Assembly: GCA_001600875.1 (NCBI GenBank)
Contig: BCLD01000009.1
Span: 480,218-544,217, forward strand
From: Solicoccozyma terricola
Lineage: Eukaryota > Basidiomycota > Tremellomycetes > Filobasidiales > Piskurozymaceae
Direction: 5' to 3'
DNA: 64,000 nucleotides
Shown piece by piece: positions 9,809 through 21,920 of this stretch (its first letter is position 1; each line of letters opens with the position of its first letter). A program made the position numbers and the translations under genes. The notes under the pieces are model-generated. The model saw nothing but the letters and a program-made list of their open reading frames with translations. It searched no databases and had not been told where the DNA came from.

Positions 9809-12800
9809 TCACGCAGCTGCTTTCACCACACCTTCGACCACCCTTCTCCTTATCAGACGCGGCTTACCCACATTACCCATCTCCTTCATCCTTTTCTTCC
9901 TTCTCTTCCCCAATGCTGCTTCATAGCCTTTACAAACCCATTTCACAAACGCTAATCCCTTGATGTCCCCATCTCGCACGAGTCGATGATGTAGCATCTC
10001 AATATCGGGAAAGAGGATATGTGGGGGTACATTGTCTTCTAGCGTTGTTAGTGGGGAGGTGGAGAGGATGGTGGAGCGGGTTGGAAGAGGCGAGGTTGTC
10101 GTGATGGCTGAGAATGGGAATCGATTGGTGAACAAGTCAAGAAGACGGAGAGATTCGGTAGTATTATCGAGTCTGAAGAGGTCGAATCCAAAAAAAAAAC
10201 ACGAATCAGTTTGAGGTGGGATTTTACTGCACAAGGCTCCCCAAACGTAACCCGACTCACAATGCATATGCACGAATAGCCAATGACCAAATCTTTTCAA
10301 TCTCCCTTGGATCCTGTCCGATATCAAATATCCCCTCTCCCACATCCCGTTCCAAAACCCATCGTTCATAATCCTTCCAAACCTCGGGCAAATTTTCCCG
10401 AACGACCTGTCGTTCCCTAATATTCTTAGGATATGCTAATCTCTGAATGAGAAGCAAATGACTCCAAGAATTAAGTTCAACGCCTGTCTCTGACCACATT
10501 CCATTCCACGTCTCCAACGCTTTCTTCAATGGAGAATGAGCGAGATGAACGGAAAGGAAAGCGTTGATCAATTTCGGTCCAATCGTCAGATGAGAGAATA
10601 TCGGAGTGCCTTCTACGTCCGATTGAGATGTTTCTTGTAATATCACATGGAATAGTCGGTTAACTTCTTGAATTACTTCGGATGACGTTTGAGGACCAAG
10701 AGTTGGGGAGAAGGAGGGAGAGGAGAGGGAGAGGAGGGTTTCGGTGTGATCTTCTTCCTTGTTAGTGGTGTAGTCTAGTGTCTCGAGATTCGACTCCTGT
10801 TCCAGATGTTGCGTTTGCTCTTCCACTTCCTTCATGACTTGCTCCACAGTATCCTCCTTGACCTGCATCCCGCTAACCCCCGCCTTCAACTCCTCCTGCT
10901 CCTCCTCCTCCTCCTCCTCCTCCTCCTTCTTCGTCACCTTAACATCACTCCTTCCCAACACCGGCTTGAACGCGGCGTAACTCTGCAAAACACCCACCAC
11001 CATCGACTCGTCGATCCTAACCAATCCCAACCTGCTCAACTTGATTGCTTCTGCCAAAATCCATCTAGCTCTCGTCAAGTCGCCATTCCGTTTCGTACCC
11101 TCCAACAGTGCATTGAGAATACGTATCGTAGGCTCATACCCCGTCCTCGTACTCGACGTACCAGACGAAACAAGAGCTTGATGCATTCCTACCATTTCTC
11201 TGAATAACCTAAACGCCTCGTGGTAATATTTCTTAACTTTGGCACAAGCCAGTATAATCGCCTCATATGTCTTTGATGTCGGTTGTAATCCCTCGGACTT
11301 CATTTCCACCCATAGATCTAATGCACGTTCAGGTTGTGGATCTCTAGGATCAGCACAAGAGCGAATGATGAGTGCGTACATCTCCTCGGTTGGTGTTGGA
11401 TATGCAATTAGTCGAGAATGAACGAATAGATCCCAAGCGAGCGCTTTTGAAGATTGGAGTAGAGGTGTGTGGGATGTAAGTAGAGAACGGACGATGGAAG
11501 TGTATATCTGTTGTGGAGGGTAAAGCTGATACGATTCCAGAGAATGAAGGATGGGAAGTGATTGATGGGGTTGTCCGAGTTTCAAAAGGGTGGATATGAG
11601 ATAAGTGGAGGGAGTGAGAGTCTGTGGAGATCCTGTTGGGAAACGCGAGATGTAGGATTTGAGAGAAGGAATGTCTTGGATTTGAGAGAGTGAGAAGAGG
11701 AGATGTTCTACTAGATCTTCAGATGGTTTGATACCGAGGTTCTGTGGCGATACAGTTCGGATCAGGCGTCCGCGTCGTTTTGGTCATTGAACGGAAAGGG
11801 GGTAAAAACCCCCGTACTCACTTGCATCACATCCAAGACCCCAACCGCCATCTTCCCTTCTCCATTCGCAACCTGCACCAACACAAACATCCATCGATTA
11901 GATCACTGTGGCAGCCTCCCGTCCTAACTTGGTATTCCAAGAAACTCACGAAATCCTCAATCAAAGCCGTCCATTCCATTCTACTAACGCCAACCATTGG
12001 AATATTCGATTCTAATGAATCAGATCCTTGTTCTCCCAATGTCTTTGTTATATTTAATAGCGCTTTGAGGGTATCATGACGTGGTGTTGTGAAACCGGAA
12101 GTCTGCAGAGAATCCAAAGATTGCGTTGGGTTCGCAATAGATGATTGAATCCCATCCGACGTCGATTCACCAACATGAGGTGTAGAAACGATACCACTAT
12201 TCAACCTCTTCATCAAATCACCAACAATTTCTTCCCTCTCGTCATTATTCATTCTCCTCATTCTAGGAGAGCGTAATCGCTTCGTCACCTCGTTCGGAGC
12301 CGAGATTAATCCAACATTTTTCATACTGTTTGTCGATGATGAGGTTGATAAGAGGAGAGAGTAAAATCCTTCGAGGTCTTGTTCGGTATATTCAGGGAGG
12401 TCTTTAGTGAGTTGCTGATTTTGAAACCAAAGGGAAAGGGTGGTGTTAGCATTGAACATGAGGAACTCGATTAGAGAACGAAAGTTTACCCACCTCTGTT
12501 TCATCAACTTTCGTAGACCGCTTTACAACCTCTTCCAATCGTTCATTCTCAGCTGAAAGAGCAGCTAATTTCTTCTTGAGTGGAAGATGAGAAAGGTGAT
12601 CGAGTGAGATGGATGGAGAAGGTGGTTCAGGACTTTTGATATTCGCGACGACAATAAACAGTAAAAACAACATAACAGAAAGGTTAGTTGAATGATCCTC
12701 GGGTTGAAGGAATAAAGGGGAGAGAAAAACGAAAAAACGGACGTACGTATACAGCGGGAATCGGGATTCGACATCATCACTTGGTTGTTGTTGTACGTTC

Positions 12801-12913
12801 GATGACGATACCGTACGGTTGAGATGGATGATAGATGAGGATCGATATCTGCATCGTGGACTAGCACGGAGTAGGAGAGGTAGATTTCTAGAGATGGAAT
12901 GAGGATGTGCCAT
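9809..12913 (-). CDS. Mitochondrial PPR-like protein
   Basis: Probable organelle RNA-binding protein. Exons 12913-12747, 12632-12494, 12414-11950, 11872-11822, 11741-10261 and 10172-9809 join in phase to 888 residues. The N-terminus is Arg/Ser/Leu-rich (HPHSISRNLPLLLRASPRC) and fits a matrix-targeting presequence. A coiled-coil stretch (KKKLAALSAENERLEEVV) follows, and the middle part holds helical pairs of pentatricopeptide type such as QQIYTSIVRSLL, EEMYALIIRSCA and SKTYEAIILACAK. A Glu-rich insertion (run of nine Glu) separates two repeat blocks. The C-terminus is basic (KRRKKRMKEM). Which RNA it serves cannot be told from sequence. Confidence 0.82.
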
Positions 12914-13634
12914 GATTCCGGGTGGGAAGGGCCGCTGGCTGGTAGGCTGCTGGATGGGTGCTACGGTGTGCTGGACGGCGGTGGCAGCGGTGAGTATGCT
13001 GCGATGTGGTGGTGTTCCGCAGTTGGTGTCCTGCCTGACTTTTGAATAACTTTCCTCCTGGCGGGCGAGCGGGCTACGATGTCCGCGTGGCCACAATGTG
13101 AGAAAACGAGCGGGCGGGGTGGTCGAAGCGACCAGGGATAAATAATAATTCAACGATCGTAGGTGGATCATACGTCAACGGCCACAGCGACTAACCCCCG
13201 CAACTCCATTCATCCGTCCTTCAACGCATAGCAAGTCCAGGTCTTGGTTATTCTAACTTTCTCACTTGTGGAGCGCCGTCGAACCCGAGCCTTTAGAGCC
13301 GTCGCGTGCTACAACACTTCCTTCCCCACTCCGCAACATCCCAAGGAGACAGTCTCCGGAATTCGGAATACATATTGAACAACGAACTGCATCGTATATA
13401 GGTCTATCTTAAACAAATCGTCGCAAGGGAGAGAATCTGTGTCAAACGACTCTTCAGATCAAACCCCCCGCGCCAACCACACGAACAGAAAATAAAATAA
13501 AAAACACCAGAAAAAAAAAAAAAGGGGTGGTTTTCTCGTAAGCTCCTAATTCCAAACAACCTCAAACCCCCTTATTCTACAATCCACTCTACCTACCTAC
13601 CTACCTACCTACCTACCTGCCTATTCTTCCGAAA
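12914..13634. other. Divergent intergenic region, PPR-like gene / FG nucleoporin gene
   Basis: About 720 nt between two start codons pointing apart; no gene seen. It should hold both promoters. A tetranucleotide CCTA array lies at about 13590-13617, directly upstream of the nucleoporin ATG. Confidence 0.6.
13590..13617. repeat. (CCTA)n microsatellite in nucleoporin leader
   Basis: Six to seven perfect CCTA/ACCT units end 17 nt before the ATG of the FG nucleoporin gene. It is pyrimidine-rich and probably sits in the 5' UTR or core promoter. Confidence 0.85.
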
Positions 13635-16600
13635 ATGGATCATCAATCATCTCACTTCGGACCTCAACGATCCCGATCTATTCGTCAACATGCAACTTCA
13701 AAACCCTACGCAAGACATTCTCAGATCGTTTCTAATAAATCATTGACTCGTGTATCTGGAGATGGAGATTTCAAAGCTGGAGGTGGAGGAGGAGGAGGGT
13801 TGAAAAGAAGTGATTCGACGCCTAGTACTGGAGCATTTGGATGGTTAAAGAGGTTGATACCATTCAGTACGAGTGGTACGAGTACTGTGGTTGGTAGTAA
13901 TACATCAAGCGGATCAAAGATCGGTATCGAAAATAATAGGAAAATACACAAACGAATGGATGTTGAAGATGAAGATGATGAAGAAGAAGAATTTGGAAAT
14001 GTCGGTATTCGAGATCAAAGTCCGGGTTTAAAGCGAACTCATGGACATGGAAACGACGGTGGTGGCGGTGGTGGTGGTGGGCATCATCGTTCCCGTTCCT
14101 CACCTTCTCCAACCTATGAAGCTCCACCTAAGCGAATACGACGATTTTCACCGACGAAACCATTGGATTTGAATTATTCAAGACCTACTCGTGTATGGAA
14201 TGATGTTCCTTCTAATATGATCAGATCATCACCTTCATCTTCCGCTTTAGTGGATACATATTCAAGTGGTGTGAAAGGAGGAGGAGCAGGATCTAGGGGT
14301 TTGAGTGGGTTAGGTGGTGGTGGTGGTGGTGGTGGTGGGATTAGAAGAAGTGAGACAATGGGTGATTTGGGAGGGAGAGCTAGGGAAGGGAGTGTTACGA
14401 GGAGTATGGGAAGGAATGGGAAAGGAGATAGTTGGTGGGGTGGGGAAGTTGATCCTGTGAGTTGGTCCATCGAAGCCTTAGCGGTCCGGACCAAATTCGC
14501 TCACTCCGCAAAAATGGTTCGATGATGATTGAAAGACGGGATTATTGGTCCCATCATCACCATTCCAAATCCCTGCTATCCCCTCTCGATCTCAATTCCC
14601 ACATCCTACCTCTTCACTCCGTAACAATCGGATCACCTCTCATGAATCGATCACTCCAGCTCCACTCATGTCTCCGACTTCGGATATAGAAGATGAAGAT
14701 TCCCGGATGAGAAGAGGAGGGACGGTTGGGACTTATGGGAGGGGTACTCCCGGTGTTAGTTTGGGAATGAGTAGGATGGGTTTCGGTGGTCAGAGAGGGG
14801 AAGGTTCGATGGTGAGTTTGTTGAGCGATTCGAGGAGGGAGGGGAAGGGTAATAGGCGCGGGAGAGAGGGACTGATAATCATTGGTTGGGCGGGAGACAG
14901 AAATCATCACGGTCAATGCGGGATTTGGCACCAGTGTCGATGAAAGAGATTGAAGCGATGGGTGAGAATACTCGTCTTCCAATGAGAGAAAAAAACAAAG
15001 AAAGGAGGTCACAGCTCGACTAACATTCGGATATCTCTCCCCTGATCCGGCCGAAAAACAGAGAATCGACATCAGTCCTACTCTCAAGATATCCTAGATG
15101 CTCTTGCTCAAATGAGCTCCACTACACGACCTAGCGGATCGACCATCCCACCTTCCCTTTCTTCACGAACATTACGACGCGCAGCTGTCATGCACGTCCC
15201 TGCTCCTTCGCCCTCCAGCAAGATGGTGGGTCTAGGTACGTCGGCGAGACGTACAAAACAAGAGGAAGTGAGAAGGGAAGAGAGCGTTAGTGTTAGTGCT
15301 GGACCTTATTCGAAGGGCGGGAGGAAGAAGTTCGATTCCAATGCTAGCCAGAAGAGGGAGGAGAGGGAGAGCAGGGAAGAGAAGATGGACAACGGTGAAG
15401 AGAAGGTGGGAAGACCAGAGCTAGATGGTGAAAATGCGAGGGTAAAATCTCCCGTAAAGGAGATGTAAGTGTCGACATCGATGGGTCGCAAGTGGGCACA
15501 CAGCGCTAATCCGCTCCTCATAGTCCATCTCAATCCTCAATCCCATCATTCCTCTTACAAGAGCCCACTACAGTCATGAAACCACTTCCCGTTTCGCTTT
15601 CCCCGTCAGCCCGAAACATGCCAGCAAGAAGTGGCGGCCGAGGAACTTCAGCTCTCCGTGCATCATCAGCCAAGATTAACTCTGCCACCGCAGCTCGTAA
15701 GCAGGCATCAGGCAGTCGGCCTCGACAGGGAGCGTTCGGTATAAGTGATGACATGGGAGACGACGAATTCGAGCAAGCAGAAGCGAGAAAGGCAGAAGAG
15801 GAGGCAGAAAAGGAGAAGGTGGGATCGAGGGATAGCACCGCATCGGCACCACCTCCCACTTTCACCGTCCGGCAGGATGTGGCCCCGGTCGAACAGGCAT
15901 CACTTCCGCTTACCCCTAGCAAGGTCGCCTCTGCCCGAGGATTCCTTTCGATCGGCGGACATGCACCTCGAGCTTCATCACCGCTCGCTCAACAGCCACC
16001 CGTCACTGCCTCGCCTGATTCGTCCGTCGCTGCCACACCACCGGCTGCCCAGTCGGCTTTCTCGTTTGGCGCACCGGAGGCCTCAGCGTTGTCGCCACAA
16101 CCACCCACTTCGGCTCCACTGTTCTCCTTTGCTCCAAGTGCCGATAAGCCGGCAGCGGATCGCCAATCCACATTTTCCTTTGCTACCGCTCCAGCCAGTC
16201 AGAAGGATAATGAGGCGAAGCCGGCTGCCTCACCGTTTGAATTCGGAGCATTCAACGGTAAGACTCCCGCTCCAAAGGCGGAATCTACGAAACTCGGCCT
16301 TGGCAAGCCGTCTACTTCAGCGACCTCTCCTTTTTCCTTCGCCCCTTCGACGCCGGCCTCATCCTCAAGCGCAGAAGTTGCTTCTACTACTCCCCAGGCC
16401 CCGCCGCCCAGTAATCCGTTTGGTAGTAATCCGTTTGGCGGTAGCGGCGATATCCAAAAGCCCTTGGGACCAGCATCATCGGCAGCCCCCTCGGCTTCAA
16501 CGAACAATGCTTTCGCATTTGGTGCCCCAAAACAGTCTTCAAGTGCTGGAATCTCCTCCTCTGACGGCCCGCAATCCGTAAGCCAACTTGTCAACAAGCT

Positions 16601-17354
16601 ACATTGCAACCAGTTCGAGTCTTACGTATATTCCGCCTCACAGTCCTTCTGGTCAACGCAAGCTGCAAAGCCTGTCGCACCACCTCTTGTAGAACCGCCA
16701 AAGCCATCGCCTGCGAATCCACTCTTTGCAAATGGCTTCGGCTCGTCGTAAGTCTTGATTCTTGATGGTCGGCTTATCGTAGCTGACACCTACTATTCTC
16801 TCTACAGAACACCTCCTCCAGGCCAGTCGAACGGCATTTCCAAGTCGTCGACCGCACCAATTTCCTTCTCATCTGCACCACCAGCAAATCCGTTCGGTCA
16901 GGCAGCAGTGGCGGCACCCTCGTTTTCATTTGGCAGCTCGAGCATACCAGCGGCTTCAGCAACAGCCGCCGCCCCTTCATTCTCTTTCGGCAGCGGCCCT
17001 TCAACCGCATCCCCGTTTGCCGCTGCATTCGCGCCAGCCAGCTCCAGCGCAGGCTTCTCAGCACAGCCGACGTCAAATCCATTCGCCGCAATACCGCCAG
17101 CCGCCGCACCTTTCGCATTCTCCGCCTCCAGCAACGGTTCATCCGCCGCTGTGAATGGCTCCAGCGGGGGCCTCGGCTTCGGTGCTCCAGCAGCCGGCGG
17201 AGGTCGGTTCGGATCGGTCGGACCATCAGAAGGGTCAATTGGAGGAACACCACCACCGATGTTCAACCTCGGTGCCGACTCAGGTGGCCCACCCTCCAGC
17301 CCGTCAGGGCGGCGGGTGAAAGGGATGCCGGCGAGACGAGCGCGCAAGGCATGA
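13635..17354 (+). CDS. FG-repeat nucleoporin, Nup1/Nup60/Nup153-like
   Basis: Nuclear-basket-type nucleoporin. Exons 13635-14456, 14536-14811, 14856-14961, 15062-15464, 15524-16577, 16644-16747 and 16808-17354 give about 1103 residues. Near residue 75 there is a hydrophobic/basic stretch FGWLKRLIPFS that fits the N-terminal membrane-binding amphipathic helix of Nup1/Nup60. Gly-rich runs and basic patches (PPKRIRRFSP) follow, then a conserved block RSMRDLAPVSMKEIEAM. The C-terminal half has FSFG, FAFG, NPFG and FGSG repeats spaced by Ser/Ala/Pro linkers, ending in a basic tail (RRVKGMPARRARKA) that may bind importin. The 66-nt intron at 16578-16643 is open in frame, so it could be retained. 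Confidence 0.87.
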
Positions 17355-17452
17355 ATCAACAATCGAGTGTATATGCCATAATTTGAATTGCATCGTTGGG
17401 AGCATTGCCGTCTATGTTACATCTTTTCTGCGGTCTACATTTATTCCTCCAA

Positions 17453-20400
17453 TCATTCCTCCAATTTGAAAGGAATCACCGGCTGAGCTGCTTTAGATGG
17501 TCTGAGAGACGCTTTGAACGATTCAATGTCCGTAAGGGTCACGTTACCCTCTCGCAATGCCACCGTCTGTTCGTCACCGGTGGCCACCTGGGCGTTGCCG
17601 AGAGCAGCCACGCCAGCCTCCAGCTCACGGCGTTCAGCTTCGGACAACGCCTGGGCAGCTTTCAGGGCCTGCCTAGCGAACTCTTGCACAACCTCCAGAC
17701 TTGGCGAAGTCGACATGAGTTGTTGAAGGGACTCTGGTGACACTGGCACACCTTTCGCCATGAATGATTGAACCAGTGGCATTGCTTGTTTCGCATCAAA
17801 CTTGACACCGGTATATTGAGACTGCAGATGTATGGAGAATTTGCTGCGGGTACTGGAAGACGGGTGAATGTACTTGTTGAAAAGTTGCATCACACGGTCC
17901 TTGGTGACAGCCTTGAGAACCTCGGCGTCCTTGTCGCCTGAAAGATGAGACACATGGGGTTAGCTATGTAACTTGAGGAGTGAGCGGCTTCCTACTCACG
18001 TTGCAAAAAGTTGTAATATCCATCCCCTATCCTTGCCCAGAACCGGCTGCTTTCCCCGTACAAATTCTTCGGCTTTTCGAGTCGCTGGTCAACAAGACTC
18101 TGTCGATTCTTCTCAAACTCCTCATCTGACATGTCCTTCAAGAAGGTCTGGAAATAATCAAGGAAGGCTTCGACCCGAGTTTCCAGGAATACGGCATCCT
18201 TCTCGCTTTGTACAAGAATCCGGAAGCCTGTCTGGCCAGCTGAGGATCGACGGCCACTGAAGACGATGTAACCGAGTTGCTCCTTAGTTCGCAGAACGTT
18301 GAAGCATGGCTCATTGACGATGTGAGCCAGGAGAGCAACCTCATTGCGAAGCTGGTCATCCGCGACATCACCAACTTGACAGTAGTAGTCGATGCTCGAG
18401 TTAGTGTTGGCTGGATTAGGGACCTTGATGTTCCAAACATACTCCGAGGCTGAGAAGCAAGTTGACTCGTCAGACCGATGTTTTGTATAGTCGAAAAGTC
18501 TTTGGCACTCACACTCAGGGAGGACAAGGGACCGTTGAGCAACACGCTCCGGCGCTGTAAGCGGACGCGGCTTAATGGCTCGCTCGACCATATCTTGAAT
18601 CTTCAAGGCAACGTCTTTCGTCATGTTACCATGTACCAGCGTTTCCAAGAACAGGCGGCCCATAAATTCCTTGGCAAACAGCTCAACGTCCGTTGGCGTG
18701 ATGTCTGTGATAGTTGCGCAGAAGGTTGAGCAAAGGATCGAGCACACAAGCCAAAGCGTCGACCTCCTCAACTCACGTTCAAGTTCCACCAGCTTGGCCT
18801 CAGGGGTCCACATCCTTTCCGCTTCCACGTAGTGAGAGTAGTACGCGCAAAGCTGGTATGGCTCGTCCAGGGAAAAGTTGAGCCAGCCTCGTTTGATCTA
18901 CTCGGTTGTCTATCAAGTTCAGGCCTTCCCACCTGCTTTCCGCAACGACTCACCTGATCCTTGATCAGCCCGAATCGTTCCAGGTCGATCTTGAATCCCA
19001 TGAAAAGCTTTAACATGCTTTCCGTCAGATCGGCCAGCTTGTCATTGTACCCGACGGTGCCTAGAGTGATGTGATCGCCACCGAAGTCGATGGAGAATTG
19101 CAGACCAGCGAGCTCGGCGTCGTACACTTTCTCGGTTATAGAATCACGGAAGAGGTCACACAGTAGGCGTGCGAGGGTAGCGTTTCGAGGTGTGACATCA
19201 AGAAGTGGACTGTGCCGAAGAATCTCTTCAGAGAGTGCGCAGCGAAGACTCGAGCTGCCACTCACGATTGCAAAGCGACGAATAGATTGGCCCGAGGGAT
19301 CCAGAACTGATCATCCTTCTTGAACCAGACTCGCGAGAGAGCATTGTCCCTGAGCAGAGTCGGTGACTTCTGCCTCTCAGCCACCTCCTTTTTGTTGACG
19401 TCAAGGTTTTCTGGAATGAATGCATTGGGACCTGGCAGACTGAGATCGCTCGAAACGGCTCCCTTCATTGCCTGGCGTATTGTAGACGGTCAGCAAGATG
19501 TAAGTGGCGCAATAAAGCTCTGAAACGTTCCCACCTCTTCGATGAACTCCTTGGACATCTTCTCCACCTTATACTCGGTCCCGTAAATCGGTTCCTTTTG
19601 GTCTAGCTCGCCAATTGTTTTTGGCAAGGGCCTGGCAGTAACTGCCATCATTGATCGTCTCACGTCCAGGTGCGCCAAGCTGGCCTCAATTTCCGCAGCA
19701 TCAAATTTCTCCACCACCCATTGCGATGAGATGATCTTCTCAGGTGGGACCGGCTGTTGCATGTAAGTTGTAAGCTCGGAAACGTAAGAAGCTGGTTGAC
19801 CACGTTCGACGAAACGGAAAGCAATGTCTGCCAGGGATTTGATTTCTTGGAATGCCCGTTCTTGAGGAGGTGTGGATTTGAGGAGATGGATGTATTTGAA
19901 AATCACCAGGGCGACGTCGCTATAGTTGGCTGTGCAAGGGAAGACATTCAGCACGAGGTTCAGCGTGCGCTTGCTTGGGTATTTCACCCACCGAGACCAT
20001 CCTCTGTCAATTCTACGGTGATCTTGAAAAAATCAAAGCCGATACCCCCGTTCGATAAACCTGCTCTCAACGAATTGACCCAACCATGCTTCTTCAAAGA
20101 GGACAAAATCGACCCTGGACCTTCGTGACCGAGGAAATGAGAGAGATAATTGCCAGGCTGTTGTCAGGCGGAAGATCAGCGGTGGACAAAGCAGTTCTCT
20201 TCGTCGGACCAAAACCTGCCTTGGTCAAATAGAGATGCTCCTGATCAGGAAATGGGAAAGTAATCTCGAGTACTCGCATATCCTTGACCGGATTGGCAAA
20301 TACAATCGACTAGTTCAAGAATCAGAATATTAGTCTTTAAAAATCCAATACCGCTACTTGGGTTCCACTTACCCCCATATGCTCTTCCGCCATTACCTCG

Positions 20401-21739
20401 CTGCTATAAACAATCCTCTCCTCTCCAGGCTTCGTCCTCACAGGGACGCTCTCAAACCTTTCCCTCACCCACTTCTCCATCGTCTCCAAGCTATCTCTAC
20501 CGAGGACGACCAACTTCATCCGTCTAGCGCAATACTTCTCTCGCCACCATTCAATCAACTCGGCTCGGGGATCACGCGACTGGGATTTAGGATCGGACCA
20601 AAGGGTTTTCAAGTCTCCCGTACCGAATTTGGAATATGGGTGGGAAGGAGACGACAGGTGCTTTTCGAGTTGGTAGAATCGCTAGTGGTCCCAAGCAAGT
20701 TCAGGATCAGTGTACCGGTCTTGACACGTAACAAGTCGTGGACACGTACCCAGAGATCCGATTGCAAGTTCTTCTTGTGTTCCGAATTGACAGCATTCGC
20801 TTCCCTCTCAGTGCAGTCCTGCGAACAAAAACCCTTTCGGCGTCAATTGTTACACCCTTACATCACCTCCCCTTTCATCAACTCACCTCTGCAAACAACG
20901 GATCAGTGAAAAATCCGCTGAACCTATCCAAAGCCCCTTCCAGAGCATCCGGAGCGACGTCAAAGTAGTAATTGGTAGAGCAGAGACCGGTGTAAGCGTT
21001 GGAATGACCGTTGTGAGCGGACAGGTAAGTGGAGTATGCATTTTCCTCAGGGTACTGTAAGAACAAGGATCAGACTTGTAAATATGGAAATGGTGTCGTC
21101 TCGATGTTTTCCGTAACTGACCTTTTTGGTTCCAAGGAACATCAGATGTTCGCTGGAGAGCACAAGAATCCGTCAATTTCCACACACTCCACACTTCGAG
21201 CCTACATATTCCGCCATTCTAACCCACCAAAAATGAGCACATCCCTGTAAATTCTTCGGATCCTCCAAGTGGCCTACTCCAACATCCATCGCCGCTGCTG
21301 CTTTGTCACATTCCGGATCGTGTATCAATATAGCCTGGAGATTATTCGGAAGGGTGATAAGACGGTGTGGGCGTGTTTCGGAAGGTGGAAGGATGAGCTT
21401 GGGGGAGGAGGTGCCGTGGTGGCTAGATGAGGCTTTTTCATTCTTAGGTGAAGGAGTCAAAGTTTGGTTCGATGCCAGGCTTGCCATGGTCCTGCGTTGG
21501 CTGAGGGATGCTGAGCAGGTTATGCGTTGTTCACGAGCTATTTGGGGTAGTCTCAGGAAGGTCTTGCTTTGGAGGTTGCTGGACAGGGGTCCTCTGGAGG
21601 TTGATATCTGGGCGGATGAAGACAAAGACGACACTGGTGTTGTGAGGAGTTTTGATGGTCGAGACACCAAAGCTCTGCCGTTGGTAAGAGCTCGAGCGGG
21701 CAGTGAGCGGGAGAGGGACGATATGCGCAAGCAGTTCAT
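17453..21739 (-). CDS. STE23: Insulysin/Ste23-type M16 zinc metallopeptidase
   Basis: Large clam-shell peptidase (insulin-degrading-enzyme family; yeast Ste23 matures a-factor). Many short introns. The inverted zinc motif HxxEH is rebuilt across an intron: HF-C-EH from exons ending at 21228 and starting at 21152, with downstream ligand region [12 protein letters not shown]. Further hallmarks are [20 protein letters not shown], the GHEGPGS block near 20100, and the C-terminal [15 protein letters not shown] that shapes the exosite. The start at 21739 gives a Ser/Arg/Leu-rich, mitochondrial-type leader ([17 protein letters not shown]); an upstream ATG at 21826 and a later Met are alternatives. 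The 62-nt intron at 20158-20219 has a GC donor. It converges on the nucleoporin gene. Confidence 0.93.
20158..20219 (-). other. GC-AG intron in the STE23-like gene
   Basis: On the minus strand the exon ends ACCAAG and the intron begins GCAGGT and ends AACAG. Only this junction gives the invariant family sequence (LYLTK then [16 protein letters not shown]); the nearest GT donor, 4 nt downstream, shifts the frame. Confidence 0.75.
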
Positions 21740-21920
21740 CCGGTGTTGGAGGACGGACGAGGACTGTAGTACGATGTGGACGGACGAGTGTGATGCTGTA
21801 TGGACGGGTGGGTGAGCATCGAGCATTGTTCAACCACCAATTGGGATTCGATGCCCGGCGTTTCTTGCCCGTCGTCGATTAATTTCATTTCCATCGTCAA
21901 CAGGGCACCATACAGGCTCC

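Noticed and set aside
15745..16581. 278-codon Arg/His/Leu-rich + frame
   Set aside because: Frame-shifted reading of the FG-repeat region; the correct frame contains FSFG/NPFG repeats and continues through the splice sites.
16774..17362. Two minus-strand frames of 154-160 codons
   Set aside because: Antisense shadows of the final nucleoporin exon.
20738..20968. Short + strand frames over the STE23-like gene
   Set aside because: Antisense shadows of exons with clear M16 peptidase sequence.
21303..21815. 170-codon + strand frame
   Set aside because: Antisense to the first exon of the STE23-like gene, which has a recognisable leader and M16 domain.
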